Shown here piece after piece: positions 31,501 through 39,465 of a stretch of DNA of 50,524 nt. Both the position numbers and the translations under genes were made by a program. The stretch is from an uncultured bacterium (lineage in GTDB: Bacteria; Patescibacteriota; Minisyncoccia; Phycocordibacterales; PALSA-1337), in contig CAIMKX010000038.1 in the NCBI GenBank assembly GCA_903842025.1, positions 1 to 50,524 of the forward strand, given 5' to 3'. Position 1 is the stretch's first letter; each line of letters begins with the position of its first letter. The notes beneath the pieces are model-generated. The model was not told the origin of the DNA. It saw only the letters and a list, made by a program, of their open reading frames with translations, and ran no database searches.

Positions 31501-31994
31501 CTTATTCAACTCCAACACCTACGCCGACACCGGCTTCGACGGTCGTTTCTCAGGTCATAACGACCTTGCCGGCCGTTCCAAGTCAATATTCTGCTCAACT
31601 TAACGGTAACGTCGTCTCAGCTACCAATCTTTCCCAGAGAGGCTTTTACATTAGGCTGAGCACGGCGGCCAATTATCCGGCTGATATAGGAACGGTCGTC
31701 ACTTCGGTACCGGGAAGTTTTAGCTACACAGTCTCAGGCTTGAATTGCGGCACGGCTTACATTTATCGCGCTTACATGATCACTGGCGTCTTTAACACCA
31801 GCACCGCCAGCACTTGGTATCCGGCCAATGATGTCAGCTTCACGACGCAGGCTTGCTCGGCTAGCGGCTCTACAAGTCCTTCGCCATCACCGAGCTCTTC
31901 TCCGAGAGCTTCGGTTGATCAATCAGTACAGGAGGCTGCCGTATGGACGGCCGTCTGGAAAGCTGTCGGAGAATATTACAATAGCAGGCAGTAA
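28596..31994 (+). CDS. Large secreted surface protein with duplicated N-domains and two peptidoglycan-binding domains
   Basis: 1132 residues. Signal peptide 1-28 (LLIPLSVLAVAVFVAIPVNA). Two homologous beta-type domains of about 155 residues (about 30-190 and 355-510) share SGLPAFSTL, NYPSL and LQNGKFF motifs. Two PG_binding_1-like domains begin CYQFN(V/T)N (about 533-610 and 687-765), each with Q-x-F/Y-L ... F-G/S-x-E-T ... V-x-x-F/Y-Q. A Ser/Thr/Pro-rich region with Cys-rich CPxGYxC repeats and a final fibronectin-like domain (GNVVSATNLSQRGFYIRLST) follow. Probably anchored to the cell wall and surface-exposed. It sits between fusA and tuf, normally neighbours. Confidence 0.75.
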   Translation: MKKQILSLLIPLSVLAVAVFVAIPVNAQTNTVITANTLGTPNTVANVSPSDSYGNATTTYTTTFYANVTAGDKDIYLNLPGSGLPAFSTLPTSVSIIKNGISDSLSNYPSLTVNYATPSALALQNGKFFVVPKGMTVLIPMTYAFQVRNAGSNIYAMKLIGMNYVISGDASLKPQYYSFSGENVGPGQALLSLDSATPITSTVQVTDTTDNRYLGLPVLVFDLKAANIPVTIKNIIVHVASPIGSISTLNATAYLYQGSTLMQTAIVQNGVIDFGNIPDGTVGNTVPANATVAYTVKIDITGIGKGSGFKVSAYVNSTDVQLYQANSFSTNIAVTGSAQGNTITVANINAQTTASILANIMGSPETNANVSSSDQYGNSTTTYTTVFNVYVQAVGRDVYLSLPASGLPAFSTLSTSAVIYKNGVPDNLANYPSLKVNYSTPSQVALQNGKFFIIPQGVTVTIPVVYTFQVANAGANSYRMSLIGLNYINSGDASLKPQYYALSGGNSTQASNGTVARKASLSSTSTSASDTNTCYQFNVNMTIGSTGADVVALQTFLIANGYDIPSVSSGATSKGYFSSETQQAVIKYQNAKNIPSTGFVGPLTRGAMNSCSPTSTTQTQTVTCPAGFTCTPIGTPTTIKCPDGYVCNPVTADSPVEINPSTSGGVAYTSSTTSSSDCYQFNTNLTYGNTGPDVLAFQNYLLSKGFDLPSVRQGQSEKSSFGLETWVALVLFQTKVGLPKTGIVDATTRNYVNTMCGSNGIATSTSASTTNTTITTPSPSPSAMPTISIQSPNGNTYKAGDKITVTWYENYAAPSVNITIFSSQSGKQYYSGSIGDRAVGTNLTILPSEASNIPAGQYTVYVCDFTALTSSGKSLCAAGNFTIAASGNATPSPSPSSSPSAVSTVCPAGYICNLPSNSTYCPSGYICRNVAASCPSGYVCSTYSRASTASPSPTPVSTYSSPTPIPASTYSTPTPTPTPASTVVSQVITTLPAVPSQYSAQLNGNVVSATNLSQRGFYIRLSTAANYPADIGTVVTSVPGSFSYTVSGLNCGTAYIYRAYMITGVFNTSTASTWYPANDVSFTTQACSASGSTSPSPSPSSSPRASVDQSVQEAAVWTAVWKAVGEYYNSRQ

Positions 31995-32117
31995 TCGTGT
32001 ATATACCAGGTCAGATCTAGTAAAAATTTGCGTCAATTGTTGTGTTATGTTATCCTACTGGGTAGCGCAGTTGTTGCGTTTTTATTAACTTTTATAAGAA
32101 ACTATTAATAATTTATC

Positions 32118-32174
32118 CCCTCTTTGAACACTATCGCCTGGATGGCCGCACTATTCCGGACGAGAATGTTCAAA
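32118..32174 (+). promoter_or_regulatory. tuf leader with boxA-like motif and long-range pairing
   Basis: The 204-nt space before tuf holds TTGCGT and TATAAG about 17 bp apart (about 32074-32097, weak promoter). Next comes CCTCTTTGAACA (32119-32130), which resembles boxA. TTTGAACA (32123-32130) is exactly complementary to TGTTCAAA (32167-32174), which would close a stem of 8 bp around a 36-nt loop and hide the boxA-like sequence. Confidence 0.4.
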
Positions 32175-32198
32175 ATGGGGCACTAAATCAATAAACAT

Positions 32199-33386
32199 AT
32201 GGCAGCAGAATTCAATCGTTCGAAGCCTCACATCAATGTCGGCACCATCGGCCACATCGACCACGGCAAGTCCACTTTGACCGCCGCTATTTTGGCCGTC
32301 CAGGCCAAGAAAGGTTTGGCCAACGTCAAAGCTTATTCAGACATCACCAAAGGCGGTACCGTTCGTGACGCCACTAAGACCGTTACTATTTCTCTGTCCC
32401 ACGTAGAATACGAGACTGCGACACGTCACTACGCTCACATCGACTGTCCTGGACACGCCGACTTCATCAAGAACATGATCACCGGTGCCGCCCAAATGGA
32501 CGGTGCCATCCTCGTCGTTTCCGCCACTGACGGCGTGATGCCTCAGACCAGGGAACACGTCCTTTTGGCCTTCCAGGTTGGAGTGCCGAAGATCGTCGTC
32601 TTCCTGAACAAGTGCGATCTCGTTCCTGAAACTGACCTTATCGATCTCGTTGAGGAAGAAGTGCGTGAACTCCTCACCAAGAACAAGTTTGACGGCAAGA
32701 ATACTCCGGTCATCCGCGGTTCAGCCTCCAATGCTTTGAATGGCGACGCCACTTGGTCTGTCAAGATCGATGAGCTTATGACCGCTCTCGACACTTATAT
32801 CCCGACTCCGGTACGTGAAGTTGACAAGCCGTTCCTTATGCCGATCGAAGATATCTTCTCGATCGAAGGCCGCGGTACTGTCGTTACGGGTCGTATCGAA
32901 CGCGGTGTTGTCAAGGTTGGCGAGGAAGTCGAGATCATCGGCTTCAAGGACACCACCAAGACTGTCATCACCGGTATCGAAATGTTCAACAAATCCCTCA
33001 AAGAGGGCATGGCTGGAGACAATGCCGGAGTTTTGCTCCGCGGTACAGCCAAGGATGACGTTTCCCGCGGCCAAGTATTGGCCAAGCCGGGTACCGCCAA
33101 GCCGCACACCGAGTTTGAGTCGGAAGTCTACGTTTTGAAGAAAGAGGAAGGGGGCCGTCATACGCCATTCTTCACTGGTTACAAGCCTCAGTTCTATATC
33201 CGCACAACCGACGTTACCGGCGAAGTCACTTTGCCAGAAAAGGTTGAGATGGTTATGCCAGGCGACACTATTACTTTCAAGGTCAAATTGGTCGCTCCCG
33301 TCGCGCTCGATGACAAGCAGAGGTTTGCCGTCCGCGAAGGTGGCAAGACGGTGGGAGCGGGGGTTGTAACGAAGATCATTGCTTAA
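32199..33386 (+). CDS. tuf: Elongation factor Tu
   Basis: 395 residues. G1 [17 protein letters not shown] (most EF-Tu have GHVDHGKT), G3 [21 protein letters not shown]4 NKCD and G5 GSASN. Domains II and III are complete ([40 protein letters not shown]). Delivers aminoacyl-tRNA to the ribosome. It lies away from fusA and before rpsJ, separated from the latter by a 150-bp AT-rich repeat. Codon use is strongly biased to C-ending codons, as expected for a highly expressed gene. Confidence 0.98.
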   Translation: MAAEFNRSKPHINVGTIGHIDHGKSTLTAAILAVQAKKGLANVKAYSDITKGGTVRDATKTVTISLSHVEYETATRHYAHIDCPGHADFIKNMITGAAQMDGAILVVSATDGVMPQTREHVLLAFQVGVPKIVVFLNKCDLVPETDLIDLVEEEVRELLTKNKFDGKNTPVIRGSASNALNGDATWSVKIDELMTALDTYIPTPVREVDKPFLMPIEDIFSIEGRGTVVTGRIERGVVKVGEEVEIIGFKDTTKTVITGIEMFNKSLKEGMAGDNAGVLLRGTAKDDVSRGQVLAKPGTAKPHTEFESEVYVLKKEEGGRHTPFFTGYKPQFYIRTTDVTGEVTLPEKVEMVMPGDTITFKVKLVAPVALDDKQRFAVREGGKTVGAGVVTKIIA

Positions 33387-33391
33387 CAAAT

Positions 33392-33536
33392 TACTAATTT
33401 TTAATTTCTAATTACCTAAGAAATAACCAAATCCTAATGTCCAAGAAGAATTAGAAATTGGTGCTTGGGATTTTATTACCCAGTAGGTGAATCTACTGAT
33501 TCAGAAATTAGATCAATTAAAAATTAGAAATTTTCC
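33392..33536 (+). repeat. AT-rich inverted repeat between tuf and rpsJ
   Basis: The left arm (CTAATTTTTAATTTCTAATT) and right arm (AATTAAAAATTAGAAATT) are inverted copies. A second pair (AAATCCTAATGTCCAAG / CTTGGGATTTTATT) lies inside. No gene. It might act as a processing or termination site, but no standard terminator is visible. Confidence 0.65.
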
Positions 33537-33539
33537 ATC

Positions 33540-33932
33540 ATGGAAACAACGAAAGATACAATTAAAAAAGAAGCGCCAGCTAAGGTCAAGGTAGCTCGTG
33601 TCCGCAAAGCCAAGGTGACCGACGCCGTTCCTCATTTGCGGATCCGTGTTCGGGCCTATGAGCACAAGATCCTCGACGCTTCCTTGAAGCAGATCATGGA
33701 TACTGCCGCCAGGCATGATGCCGAAGTTCACGGTCCGGTTCCATTACCGACGGAGATCAAGAAATACACCGTCAATCGCTCCTCATTCATCGACAAGAAT
33801 TCCCGTGAGCAGTTCGAAATGAGAGTCCACAAGAGGTTGATCGATATTATCAACCCTAACCCGAAAGTCATTGAAGCGCTGACGAATTTGAGTTTGCCGT
33901 CCGGTGTGAACATTGATGTTAAAATGATGTAA
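33540..33932 (+). CDS. rpsJ: 30S ribosomal protein S10 (NusE)
   Basis: 130 residues. A Lys/Ala-rich extension of about 28 residues precedes the normal S10 core (LRIRVRAYEHKILDASLKQI, GPVPLPTEIKKYTVNRSSFI, EQFEMRVHKRLIDI, LSLPSGVNIDVKM). S10 is part of the 30S head and, as NusE, pairs with NusB to bind boxA RNA in antitermination. First gene of the S10 cluster; rplC follows after 36 nt. Confidence 0.97.
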   Translation: METTKDTIKKEAPAKVKVARVRKAKVTDAVPHLRIRVRAYEHKILDASLKQIMDTAARHDAEVHGPVPLPTEIKKYTVNRSSFIDKNSREQFEMRVHKRLIDIINPNPKVIEALTNLSLPSGVNIDVKMM

Positions 33933-33968
33933 TCTATCGTTAGCCGCGCGGTGTGATAATAAACAACC

Positions 33969-34577
33969 ATGAAATTCATTCTAGGAAGAAAACTCAATAT
34001 GACTCAGATCTACGACGCCAAAGGCGCCACGATTCCCGTTACCGCTGTTACTATTCGTGGCAATACCGTAACCCAAGTTCGTACCAAGGACGTTGATGGC
34101 TATGAAGCCGTCCAAGTCGGGGAGGGAACAAGGAATCCCCAAAGGATCAACAAGGCCCAGAAGGGTCATTTCAAGGACCTAGGCTCTTTTGCCACGATCT
34201 GTGAATTCCGCCAGGACAACCCGACTCTCAAAGTCGGAGACAAAGTGGAGCTTTCTCAATTCAAGCAGGGAGACGTCGTCATGGTCAGCGCTACTTCCAA
34301 GGGTAAAGGCTTTCAGGGCGTAGTCAAGCGCCACGGCTTCCATGGCGGACCCCGCTCTCACGGTCAGAAGCATTCCGAGCGTGAGCCGGGTTCGATCGGC
34401 GGCGGATTGAGGAATCGTGTCCCAGTCGGCATGCGCATGGCCGGCAGGATGGGTTCCGATCGCATTACCGTGAAAAATCTCAAAGTCGCCCATATTGATA
34501 CCGAAGATAATGTTATTTATGTTTCTGGAGCTATTCCAGGAAGGAGGGGAACATTGGTGGAGATTGTCGGACAGTAG
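33969..34577 (+). CDS. rplC: 50S ribosomal protein L3
   Basis: 202 residues, normal length. Typical motifs: FILGRKLNMTQIYD, VTQVRTKDVDGYEAVQVG, GFQGVVKRHGFHGGPRSHGQ and the C-terminal GAIPGRRGTLVEI. Early 23S-rRNA-binding assembly protein. A palindromic repeat and a terminator follow. The next ribosomal gene (rplD) is 5.3 kb away, so the S10 cluster is broken here. Confidence 0.97.
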   Translation: MKFILGRKLNMTQIYDAKGATIPVTAVTIRGNTVTQVRTKDVDGYEAVQVGEGTRNPQRINKAQKGHFKDLGSFATICEFRQDNPTLKVGDKVELSQFKQGDVVMVSATSKGKGFQGVVKRHGFHGGPRSHGQKHSEREPGSIGGGLRNRVPVGMRMAGRMGSDRITVKNLKVAHIDTEDNVIYVSGAIPGRRGTLVEIVGQ

Positions 34578-34583
34578 TTGCTT

Positions 34584-34680
34584 GCCCTTCGTAGCTCGCT
34601 TTGGGCGAGCGGAGTAGGGGAATAAAGAATTTAGAATATAGAAGAAGGCCGTCCTAAACCAAAAGCGAAGGGCGGTTTTC
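34584..34680 (+). terminator. Palindromic repeat and terminator after rplC
   Basis: First a dispersed palindrome (GCCCTTCGTAGCTCGC / GCGAGCGGAGTAGGGG, 34584-34620), related to the one at 7973. Then CCGTCCT (34649-34655) pairs with AGGGCGG (34669-34675), followed by TTTTCTT, which reads as an intrinsic terminator. Together they end the rpsJ-rplC unit. Confidence 0.6.
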
Positions 34681-34693
34681 TTACATTCCATGT

Positions 34694-34699
34694 TATAAT
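34694..34699 (+). promoter_or_regulatory. -10 box of the efflux adaptor gene
   Basis: Perfect TATAAT ending 10 nt before the ATG at 34710, right after the terminator. It starts the MacA/EamA/ABC gene group. Confidence 0.6.
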
Positions 34700-34709
34700 T
34701 AACCCAGCC

Positions 34710-36242
34710 ATGAAAAAATCTTTTGCCAAGAGGTATCTTTTGAATAAATATGGAATAATCACTCTGGTTATTCTCATAATAGTGGTTGGTTTAATCTACT
34801 GGCGCAGTAGCGGCAATAAGACAACTTTTGAATCAACCACGGTCAAGATCGGTAATATTGTTGAAAAAGTCGGCGTGACAGGCAAAATCTCTCCATCAAG
34901 CAAGGCTGATCTAGCTTTTGAAAAGGGCGGGGTGGTGACCAGGATCAATTTCAAGATCGGCGACCAGATAAAGAAAGGCGATATCATCGCCACTCTCGAC
35001 AATGCCGGAGACAGGGCTTCTTTGGCTTCGGCTCAGGCCAAGCTGGCCGATGTTTCCAGGGGTCTAAATATGCAGGAATTGGCCGCTGAACAATCAAAGG
35101 TTAAGACTGCTTCGATTGTTCTTGCCAACGCCAAACAAGGTGCCCTTGATGCCGCCCGAACAGCTTATGTCCAATCTCAATCAGCAGTAAATAATTTTGC
35201 GGATACCTTTTTTAATAATCCTCAAAGCGCTAACCCGGAAATAAACATACTGACTCAGTCCCAGAATGAGAAAATTGGCATCAATTATTCCAGATTGATC
35301 ATTTCTGATGTCCTGAATAAATGGAAATTTGAAATTGATGCCGCAACTTCTTCAGATAATTCCAACATTATTCTTTCAAAGATTAATGTGTACGAAAGTC
35401 AGATCAAAGCATTCATGTCAGATCTGTCGTCGGTCGTAAATAGACTGACTCCCGGAGGCGCCGGTATATCCCAAACTGTTATTGATACTTATGTCTCAGC
35501 GATGAATTCTGCCTTAACCTATTCCAATCAGGCAATAAGTTCGATTACTGCGGCCCAAACAACCCTGAATAATGCCGTTTCGGCATACAATCAAGCTTCC
35601 AATGATTTCAATCTTAAAAGTGTCGGCCAATCGTCACAATCGATTGCCGCCCAGGCGGCGACCGTCGACGCCTACAGGGCCGAGTTGGCGAAAGATCAGA
35701 TCGTTTCTCCGCTTGACGGCATTGTCACCAGAGCCGAGCCGAATGTCGGGGAATTCGTCTCGTCGGGCCAAACGGCTTTCGGGGTGATCAGCGACGGGGA
35801 TTACAAGATCGAGGCTTATGTTCCGGAAGCTGATATCGCCAAGATCGCGGTCGGCAATCTGGCCTCGACAACCCTCGACGCTTACGGGCAGTATGTCGAT
35901 TTCCCGGCCACCGTAACCTCTTTGGATCCGGCCGAAACCATACTCGAAGGCGTGCCTACCTACAAGGTGACTTTGAAATTCATGCAAAATGATCCGAGAA
36001 TACGTTCCGGCATGACCGCCAACTTGGATATTATTACAGCTCTGCGTAACAATGTTATGATCATTCCAAACAGGGCTGTTGTTGAGATAGAAGGTCAAAA
36101 ATCCGCCCGATTGATCAATCCGGACGGCAAGACTTATGTTTCTGTGCCAATTCAAGTCGGGCTCAAAGGATCTGATGGTATGATCGAGGTCGTCTCCGGT
36201 CTGGTCGCCGGCCAGAATATCGTCACTTATCTGCCGAAATAA
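34710..36242 (+). CDS. Membrane fusion (HlyD/MacA-type) adaptor subunit of an ABC exporter
   Basis: 510 residues. One N-terminal membrane anchor (about 15-32, IITLVILIIVVGLIYW). The biotinyl-lipoyl half-motif GVVTRINFKIGDQIKKGDII is at about 73-92, a long helical hairpin rich in Ala/Gln/Ser spans about 100-310, and the second lipoyl half QIVSPLDGIVTRAEPNVGEF is at about 328. Then come a beta-barrel and membrane-proximal domain (IRSGMTANLDIITAL). It would link the permease to the outside or wall. The next gene starts 1 nt after its stop. Forms an apparent operon with a small EamA protein, an ABC ATPase and a MacB-like permease. Confidence 0.9.
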   Translation: MKKSFAKRYLLNKYGIITLVILIIVVGLIYWRSSGNKTTFESTTVKIGNIVEKVGVTGKISPSSKADLAFEKGGVVTRINFKIGDQIKKGDIIATLDNAGDRASLASAQAKLADVSRGLNMQELAAEQSKVKTASIVLANAKQGALDAARTAYVQSQSAVNNFADTFFNNPQSANPEINILTQSQNEKIGINYSRLIISDVLNKWKFEIDAATSSDNSNIILSKINVYESQIKAFMSDLSSVVNRLTPGGAGISQTVIDTYVSAMNSALTYSNQAISSITAAQTTLNNAVSAYNQASNDFNLKSVGQSSQSIAAQAATVDAYRAELAKDQIVSPLDGIVTRAEPNVGEFVSSGQTAFGVISDGDYKIEAYVPEADIAKIAVGNLASTTLDAYGQYVDFPATVTSLDPAETILEGVPTYKVTLKFMQNDPRIRSGMTANLDIITALRNNVMIIPNRAVVEIEGQKSARLINPDGKTYVSVPIQVGLKGSDGMIEVVSGLVAGQNIVTYLPK

Positions 36243-36243
36243 C

Positions 36244-36675
36244 ATGAATATCGGACTAATTTACGCCATCGGAGCGGCGGTTGTTTGGGGGATGGTCTAT
36301 GCCATCGATCAGAAGCTGCTCGAGGGAACTTCGACTATAATTTTGATATTCATCGGATCCTTGACCACGACCATACTGATGCTGCCTTTCATGTATTTTC
36401 ACGAGCAGGAGGCTTTGAAGGATCTTTTTTTCTCCGGCAAGGTCAATATGTATGTCCTCACTCTTTCGATAGTGCTCGGTTCTCTGGCCAGCTTCTTTAT
36501 CTATGAGAGTATCAGGCTTATCGGGGCTTCGCCGGCTTCCATATTGGAGATCGCCTATCCTTTTTTCGTAATTCTGTTCACTTTCATCTTTTTCGGCACG
36601 GCGCCGAATATTTATTTTGTGATCGGCGGAATCCTGATCTTTAGCGGCGCGGCCATTATCAGTTATTTCGGCTAA
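36244..36675 (+). CDS. Half-size EamA/DMT-family membrane protein
   Basis: 143 residues with five predicted membrane helices and a single EamA domain (NIGLIYAIGAAVVWGMVYAI at the start, SIRLIGASPASILEIAYPFF in the middle, IYFVIGGILIFSGAAIISYF at the end). Full EamA transporters have two such domains, so this would work as a dimer, like small multidrug-resistance proteins. Sits with 1-2 nt spacing between adaptor and ATPase genes, so it is translated with them. Substrate unknown. Confidence 0.85.
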   Translation: MNIGLIYAIGAAVVWGMVYAIDQKLLEGTSTIILIFIGSLTTTILMLPFMYFHEQEALKDLFFSGKVNMYVLTLSIVLGSLASFFIYESIRLIGASPASILEIAYPFFVILFTFIFFGTAPNIYFVIGGILIFSGAAIISYFG

Positions 36676-36677
36676 AC

Positions 36678-37394
36678 ATGAACATCATCGAAGTGACCGA
36701 TCTCAAAAAGTCCTACCACGAAGGCGCGGACACGATCGCCTTGAATAAGGTTTCATTTTCCGTCCGCAAAGGCGAATTTTTGGCTATCATGGGCCCTTCC
36801 GGCAGCGGCAAATCCACTTTGCTTCATTTGTTGGGCCTTCTCGACGTTCCGACCAGCGGCAAATATGTCTTTAACGGAAAAAATACGCAGACCTATTCCA
36901 GTAACGAGCTGGCCGATCTCCGGAACAGGGAAATAGGCTTCGTCTTCCAATCCTTCAATCTATTGCCGCGGACGACGGTCTTTGACAACGTCAAACTGCC
37001 TCTTTACTATTCCAATATTCCGGAATCCAAATGGGAAGAGAAGGCCCAGGAAGCCGTCGAATCCGTCGGTTTGGGCCACAGGATGTTCCATTCGTCCGGC
37101 GAGCTTTCCGGTGGCGAGAAACAGCGCGTGGCCATCGCTCGGGCCCTGGTGACCGATCCAGAAGTGATCTTTGCCGACGAGCCGACCGGCAACCTAGATT
37201 CCAAGTCCGGCAAGACCGTCATGGCCATCATGCAGCATCTCAATGAAGAGCATGGCAAGACGATCGTCCTTATCACCCACGAAACGTCGACAGCCGAGCA
37301 TTCTGAGCGCATTATCAGGCTGATGGATGGGGAGATTGAGAGTGATGAGAAGGTGAAAAATAGGCTGACGGCGAATGATGAGTTTGTGAAATAA
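36678..37394 (+). CDS. ABC transporter ATPase, MacB/LolD type
   Basis: 238 residues. Walker A MGPSGSGKSTLLHLLGLLD (about 39-57), Q-loop GFVFQSFNLLPRTTVFDNV, signature LSGGEKQRVAIARAL, Walker B VIFADEPTGNLD and switch His in VLITHET. The NLLPRTTVFDNV region and overall length place it in the MacB/LolD/FtsE-like group that works with FtsX-domain permeases. The matching permease follows after an AT-rich repeat. Confidence 0.95.
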   Translation: MNIIEVTDLKKSYHEGADTIALNKVSFSVRKGEFLAIMGPSGSGKSTLLHLLGLLDVPTSGKYVFNGKNTQTYSSNELADLRNREIGFVFQSFNLLPRTTVFDNVKLPLYYSNIPESKWEEKAQEAVESVGLGHRMFHSSGELSGGEKQRVAIARALVTDPEVIFADEPTGNLDSKSGKTVMAIMQHLNEEHGKTIVLITHETSTAEHSERIIRLMDGEIESDEKVKNRLTANDEFVK

Positions 37395-37512
37395 TGTAAA
37401 ATGTAAATCTCAAAATGGAAAATGACAGATTAAAATGCAAAATGAAATCGCTGGAACGTTTTTACGTTTTGCATTGTTATTTTTCATTTTGATTTTTACA
37501 TTTTAAATTTGC
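37392..37512 (+). repeat. AT-rich inverted repeat between the ABC ATPase and permease genes
   Basis: AATGTAAAATGTAAATCTCA and AAATGCAAAATG on the left; their complements (CATTTTGATTTTTACATTTT) on the right. Same family as the inside of the 21111 MITE and the repeat at 45357. Confidence 0.8.
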
Positions 37513-37516
37513 GATT

Positions 37517-38755
37517 ATGACCTGGAAACACACCCTTAAAACTGCTTTAACTGGACTCACGACCAACCGATCTCGGTCGGCGCTTACCATTCTTGGCATA
37601 GTCATCGGCATTACGGCGATCATGTTGGTAGTTTCGCTTGGTGCCGGCGCACAGGAGTTGATTTTGGGACAGGTCCAGGGTCTTGGTACGAATACAATTG
37701 CAGTAATTCCTGGCAGAGAACCGACCGGACCGTCGGACGTCTCATTCTTGTTCAGTGATTCTCTCAAAGAAAAGGATGTCGTGGCTCTGAAAAATAGGGC
37801 CAATGTTCCTGGTTTAAAATCGATCATGCCGACGGTCATCGGAGCCGGTGTCGCTTCCTATGGTTCGAATACTTATCAGGTCTCAATCTTTGGTGCTACC
37901 GATTTGATGGCGGAGATTTTTGACTTGCATCCGAATGGAGACTTTATAAGTCCGGATGATGTCTTGTCACGAAGCGATGTGGCCGTCCTGGGTTCCAAAG
38001 TTGCGGAGCATATGTTTACTAACGGGGAAGATCCCCTGGTAAACAAGATTAAAATAAAAAATAGGAATTTCAGGGTTATTGGCGTTTTGCCTCCAACCGG
38101 CGGCGGATCGCTTTTCAATTTTGACGCCATGGTTTTGGTACCATATACGACTGCCCAGGATTACATTACCGGCAAAAAGTCGTTCAGCCGTCTTATTATG
38201 CAAGCCGTTTCAGATAACGTCGTTCAGTCGACCGCCGATGACATTACCCTGACCTTGCGAGAATCCCATGGTATTACAGATCCAACAAAAGATGATTTTA
38301 CGGTCCAGACTCAACAAGATTTGGCCAATCGATTGGGAACGATTACGAGCGCATTGACGTGGTTCCTGGTGGCCGTTGCTTCGATAGCTTTGTTTGTCGG
38401 CGGTGTCGGTATTATGAATATCATGTTGGTGGCCGTAACCGAAAGGACGCGTGAGATCGGCTTGCGCAAAGCTCTCGGTGCTACCGATCGCGATATTTTG
38501 ACCCAATTCCTTTTGGAAGCGGTTCTTCTCACGGCGATTGGCGGAATAATTGGAATAATTCTAGGAGCTTCTTTGGCGTTCATAACCGCGTTGGGTCTCT
38601 CTCAAGGTTTAGGCGTCAATTGGACATTTGTTTTCCCTTGGAATGGAGCGGCCATGGGACTTAGCGTTTCAGCCATGATCGGACTCATATTTGGAGGTTA
38701 TCCAGCCAGTCAGGCTTCGAAGAAGAGTCCGATAGAGGCGTTACGGTATGAGTGA
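37517..38755 (+). CDS. MacB/FtsX-type ABC transporter permease
   Basis: 412 residues. N-terminal helix with NRSRSALTILGIVIGITAIM, an extracytoplasmic MacB_PCD domain (about 50-280, GLGTNTIAVIPG and GVLPPTGGGSLFN), then three FtsX-type membrane helices (FLVAVASIALFVGGVGIMNI, VTERTREIGLRKALGATDRD, LIFGGYPASQASKKSPIEAL). Uses mechanical transmission of ATP energy, not a classical channel. Partner of the upstream ATPase and adaptor. Its stop is 5 nt before a REP/MITE element. Confidence 0.93.
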   Translation: MTWKHTLKTALTGLTTNRSRSALTILGIVIGITAIMLVVSLGAGAQELILGQVQGLGTNTIAVIPGREPTGPSDVSFLFSDSLKEKDVVALKNRANVPGLKSIMPTVIGAGVASYGSNTYQVSIFGATDLMAEIFDLHPNGDFISPDDVLSRSDVAVLGSKVAEHMFTNGEDPLVNKIKIKNRNFRVIGVLPPTGGGSLFNFDAMVLVPYTTAQDYITGKKSFSRLIMQAVSDNVVQSTADDITLTLRESHGITDPTKDDFTVQTQQDLANRLGTITSALTWFLVAVASIALFVGGVGIMNIMLVAVTERTREIGLRKALGATDRDILTQFLLEAVLLTAIGGIIGIILGASLAFITALGLSQGLGVNWTFVFPWNGAAMGLSVSAMIGLIFGGYPASQASKKSPIEALRYE

Positions 38756-38760
38756 TGCGC

Positions 38761-38950
38761 TGTCATTCCCGCGAAAGCGGGAATCCAGGATAATGTCAAA
38801 GCTCAAATTTCAAATGACAAATCAATGCCAAAGTCCAAATGACAAAACTGGTAATATTTGGCTTTGGATTTTGAACTTTGAGCTTGATTTGTCATTAGGA
38901 TTTTGTCATTTGTCATTCAACACTGGATTCCCGCCTTCGCGGGAATGACA
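38761..38950 (+). repeat. 190-bp MITE with REP ends and nested AT-rich inverted repeat
   Basis: Left end TGTCATTCCCGCGAAAGCGG..., right end the inverted copy (38920-38950, one change, GCCTTCGC). The inside (AAGCTCAAATTTCAAATGAC ... TTGTCATTTGTCATT) is an inverted repeat related to that at 25004. The frame through the right end (QHWIPAFAGMTNKK) explains the false long N-terminus of the following ORF. Confidence 0.9.
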
Positions 38951-38959
38951 AACAAAAAA

Positions 38960-39457
38960 ATGAATGATTCACCTAAAATAAATTACTGGCGTCTCGCAGG
39001 GATTCTCCTCTTCGGATTCTATTTCCTGACTTGCGCCCTGCATGCGGAAGATTGGCATTTCATCGATAATGTCGATCTTATTATCCATGAAGCCGGCCAT
39101 TGGATATTCATATTTTTTGGAGAATTCATCCAAATCCTTGGCGGTTCGTTGAATCAGGTCTTAATTCCGCTAATTTTTGCCATCTATTTCATTCTCAGGG
39201 AAGATTATTATTCCAGTTCTGTTGTTTTTCTCTGGGTCGGTTATAGTATCGTAAACGTCTCTGTCTATATGGGCGACGCCATCAAGATGCAGCTGCCGCT
39301 TCTGGGAGGGGACAATGTCATTCATGACTGGAATTATTTGCTGAATCATTCACATTTGATCAATTACACACACATGCTTTCCTCGCTTACATACAGCATA
39401 GGCGTATTTATGATAATTGGCGCGGCGGTTTGGGGAGTGAGGGAGACGAGAGGATAG
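38960..39457 (+). CDS. Membrane protein with HEAGH zinc-metalloprotease-like motif
   Basis: 165 residues from the chosen ATG (MNDSPKINYWRLAGILLFGF). The longer ORF start is read from a REP element. About four membrane helices. The motif NVDLIIHEAGHWIFIFFGEF, followed by GSLNQVLIPLIFAIYF, matches the H-E-x-x-H core of M50-like membrane proteases, with a possible third ligand in GDNVIHDWNYLL. Too short for a standard site-2 protease, so the activity is inferred only. Sits between the ABC permease and rplD. Confidence 0.68.
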   Translation: MNDSPKINYWRLAGILLFGFYFLTCALHAEDWHFIDNVDLIIHEAGHWIFIFFGEFIQILGGSLNQVLIPLIFAIYFILREDYYSSSVVFLWVGYSIVNVSVYMGDAIKMQLPLLGGDNVIHDWNYLLNHSHLINYTHMLSSLTYSIGVFMIIGAAVWGVRETRG

Positions 39458-39465
39458 TGGAATGA

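Noticed and set aside
31995-32198. tRNA or rRNA gene in the larger intergenic spaces
   Set aside because: No cloverleaf with T-loop consensus (GGTTCGAATCC type) was found in this or other gaps. Negative by eye only; tRNAscan-SE would settle it.
38903-38959. 19-residue N-terminal part of the HEAGH membrane protein ORF
   Set aside because: The residues (HWIPAFAGMTNKK) are the translated end of a REP element. The ATG at 38960 is preferred.
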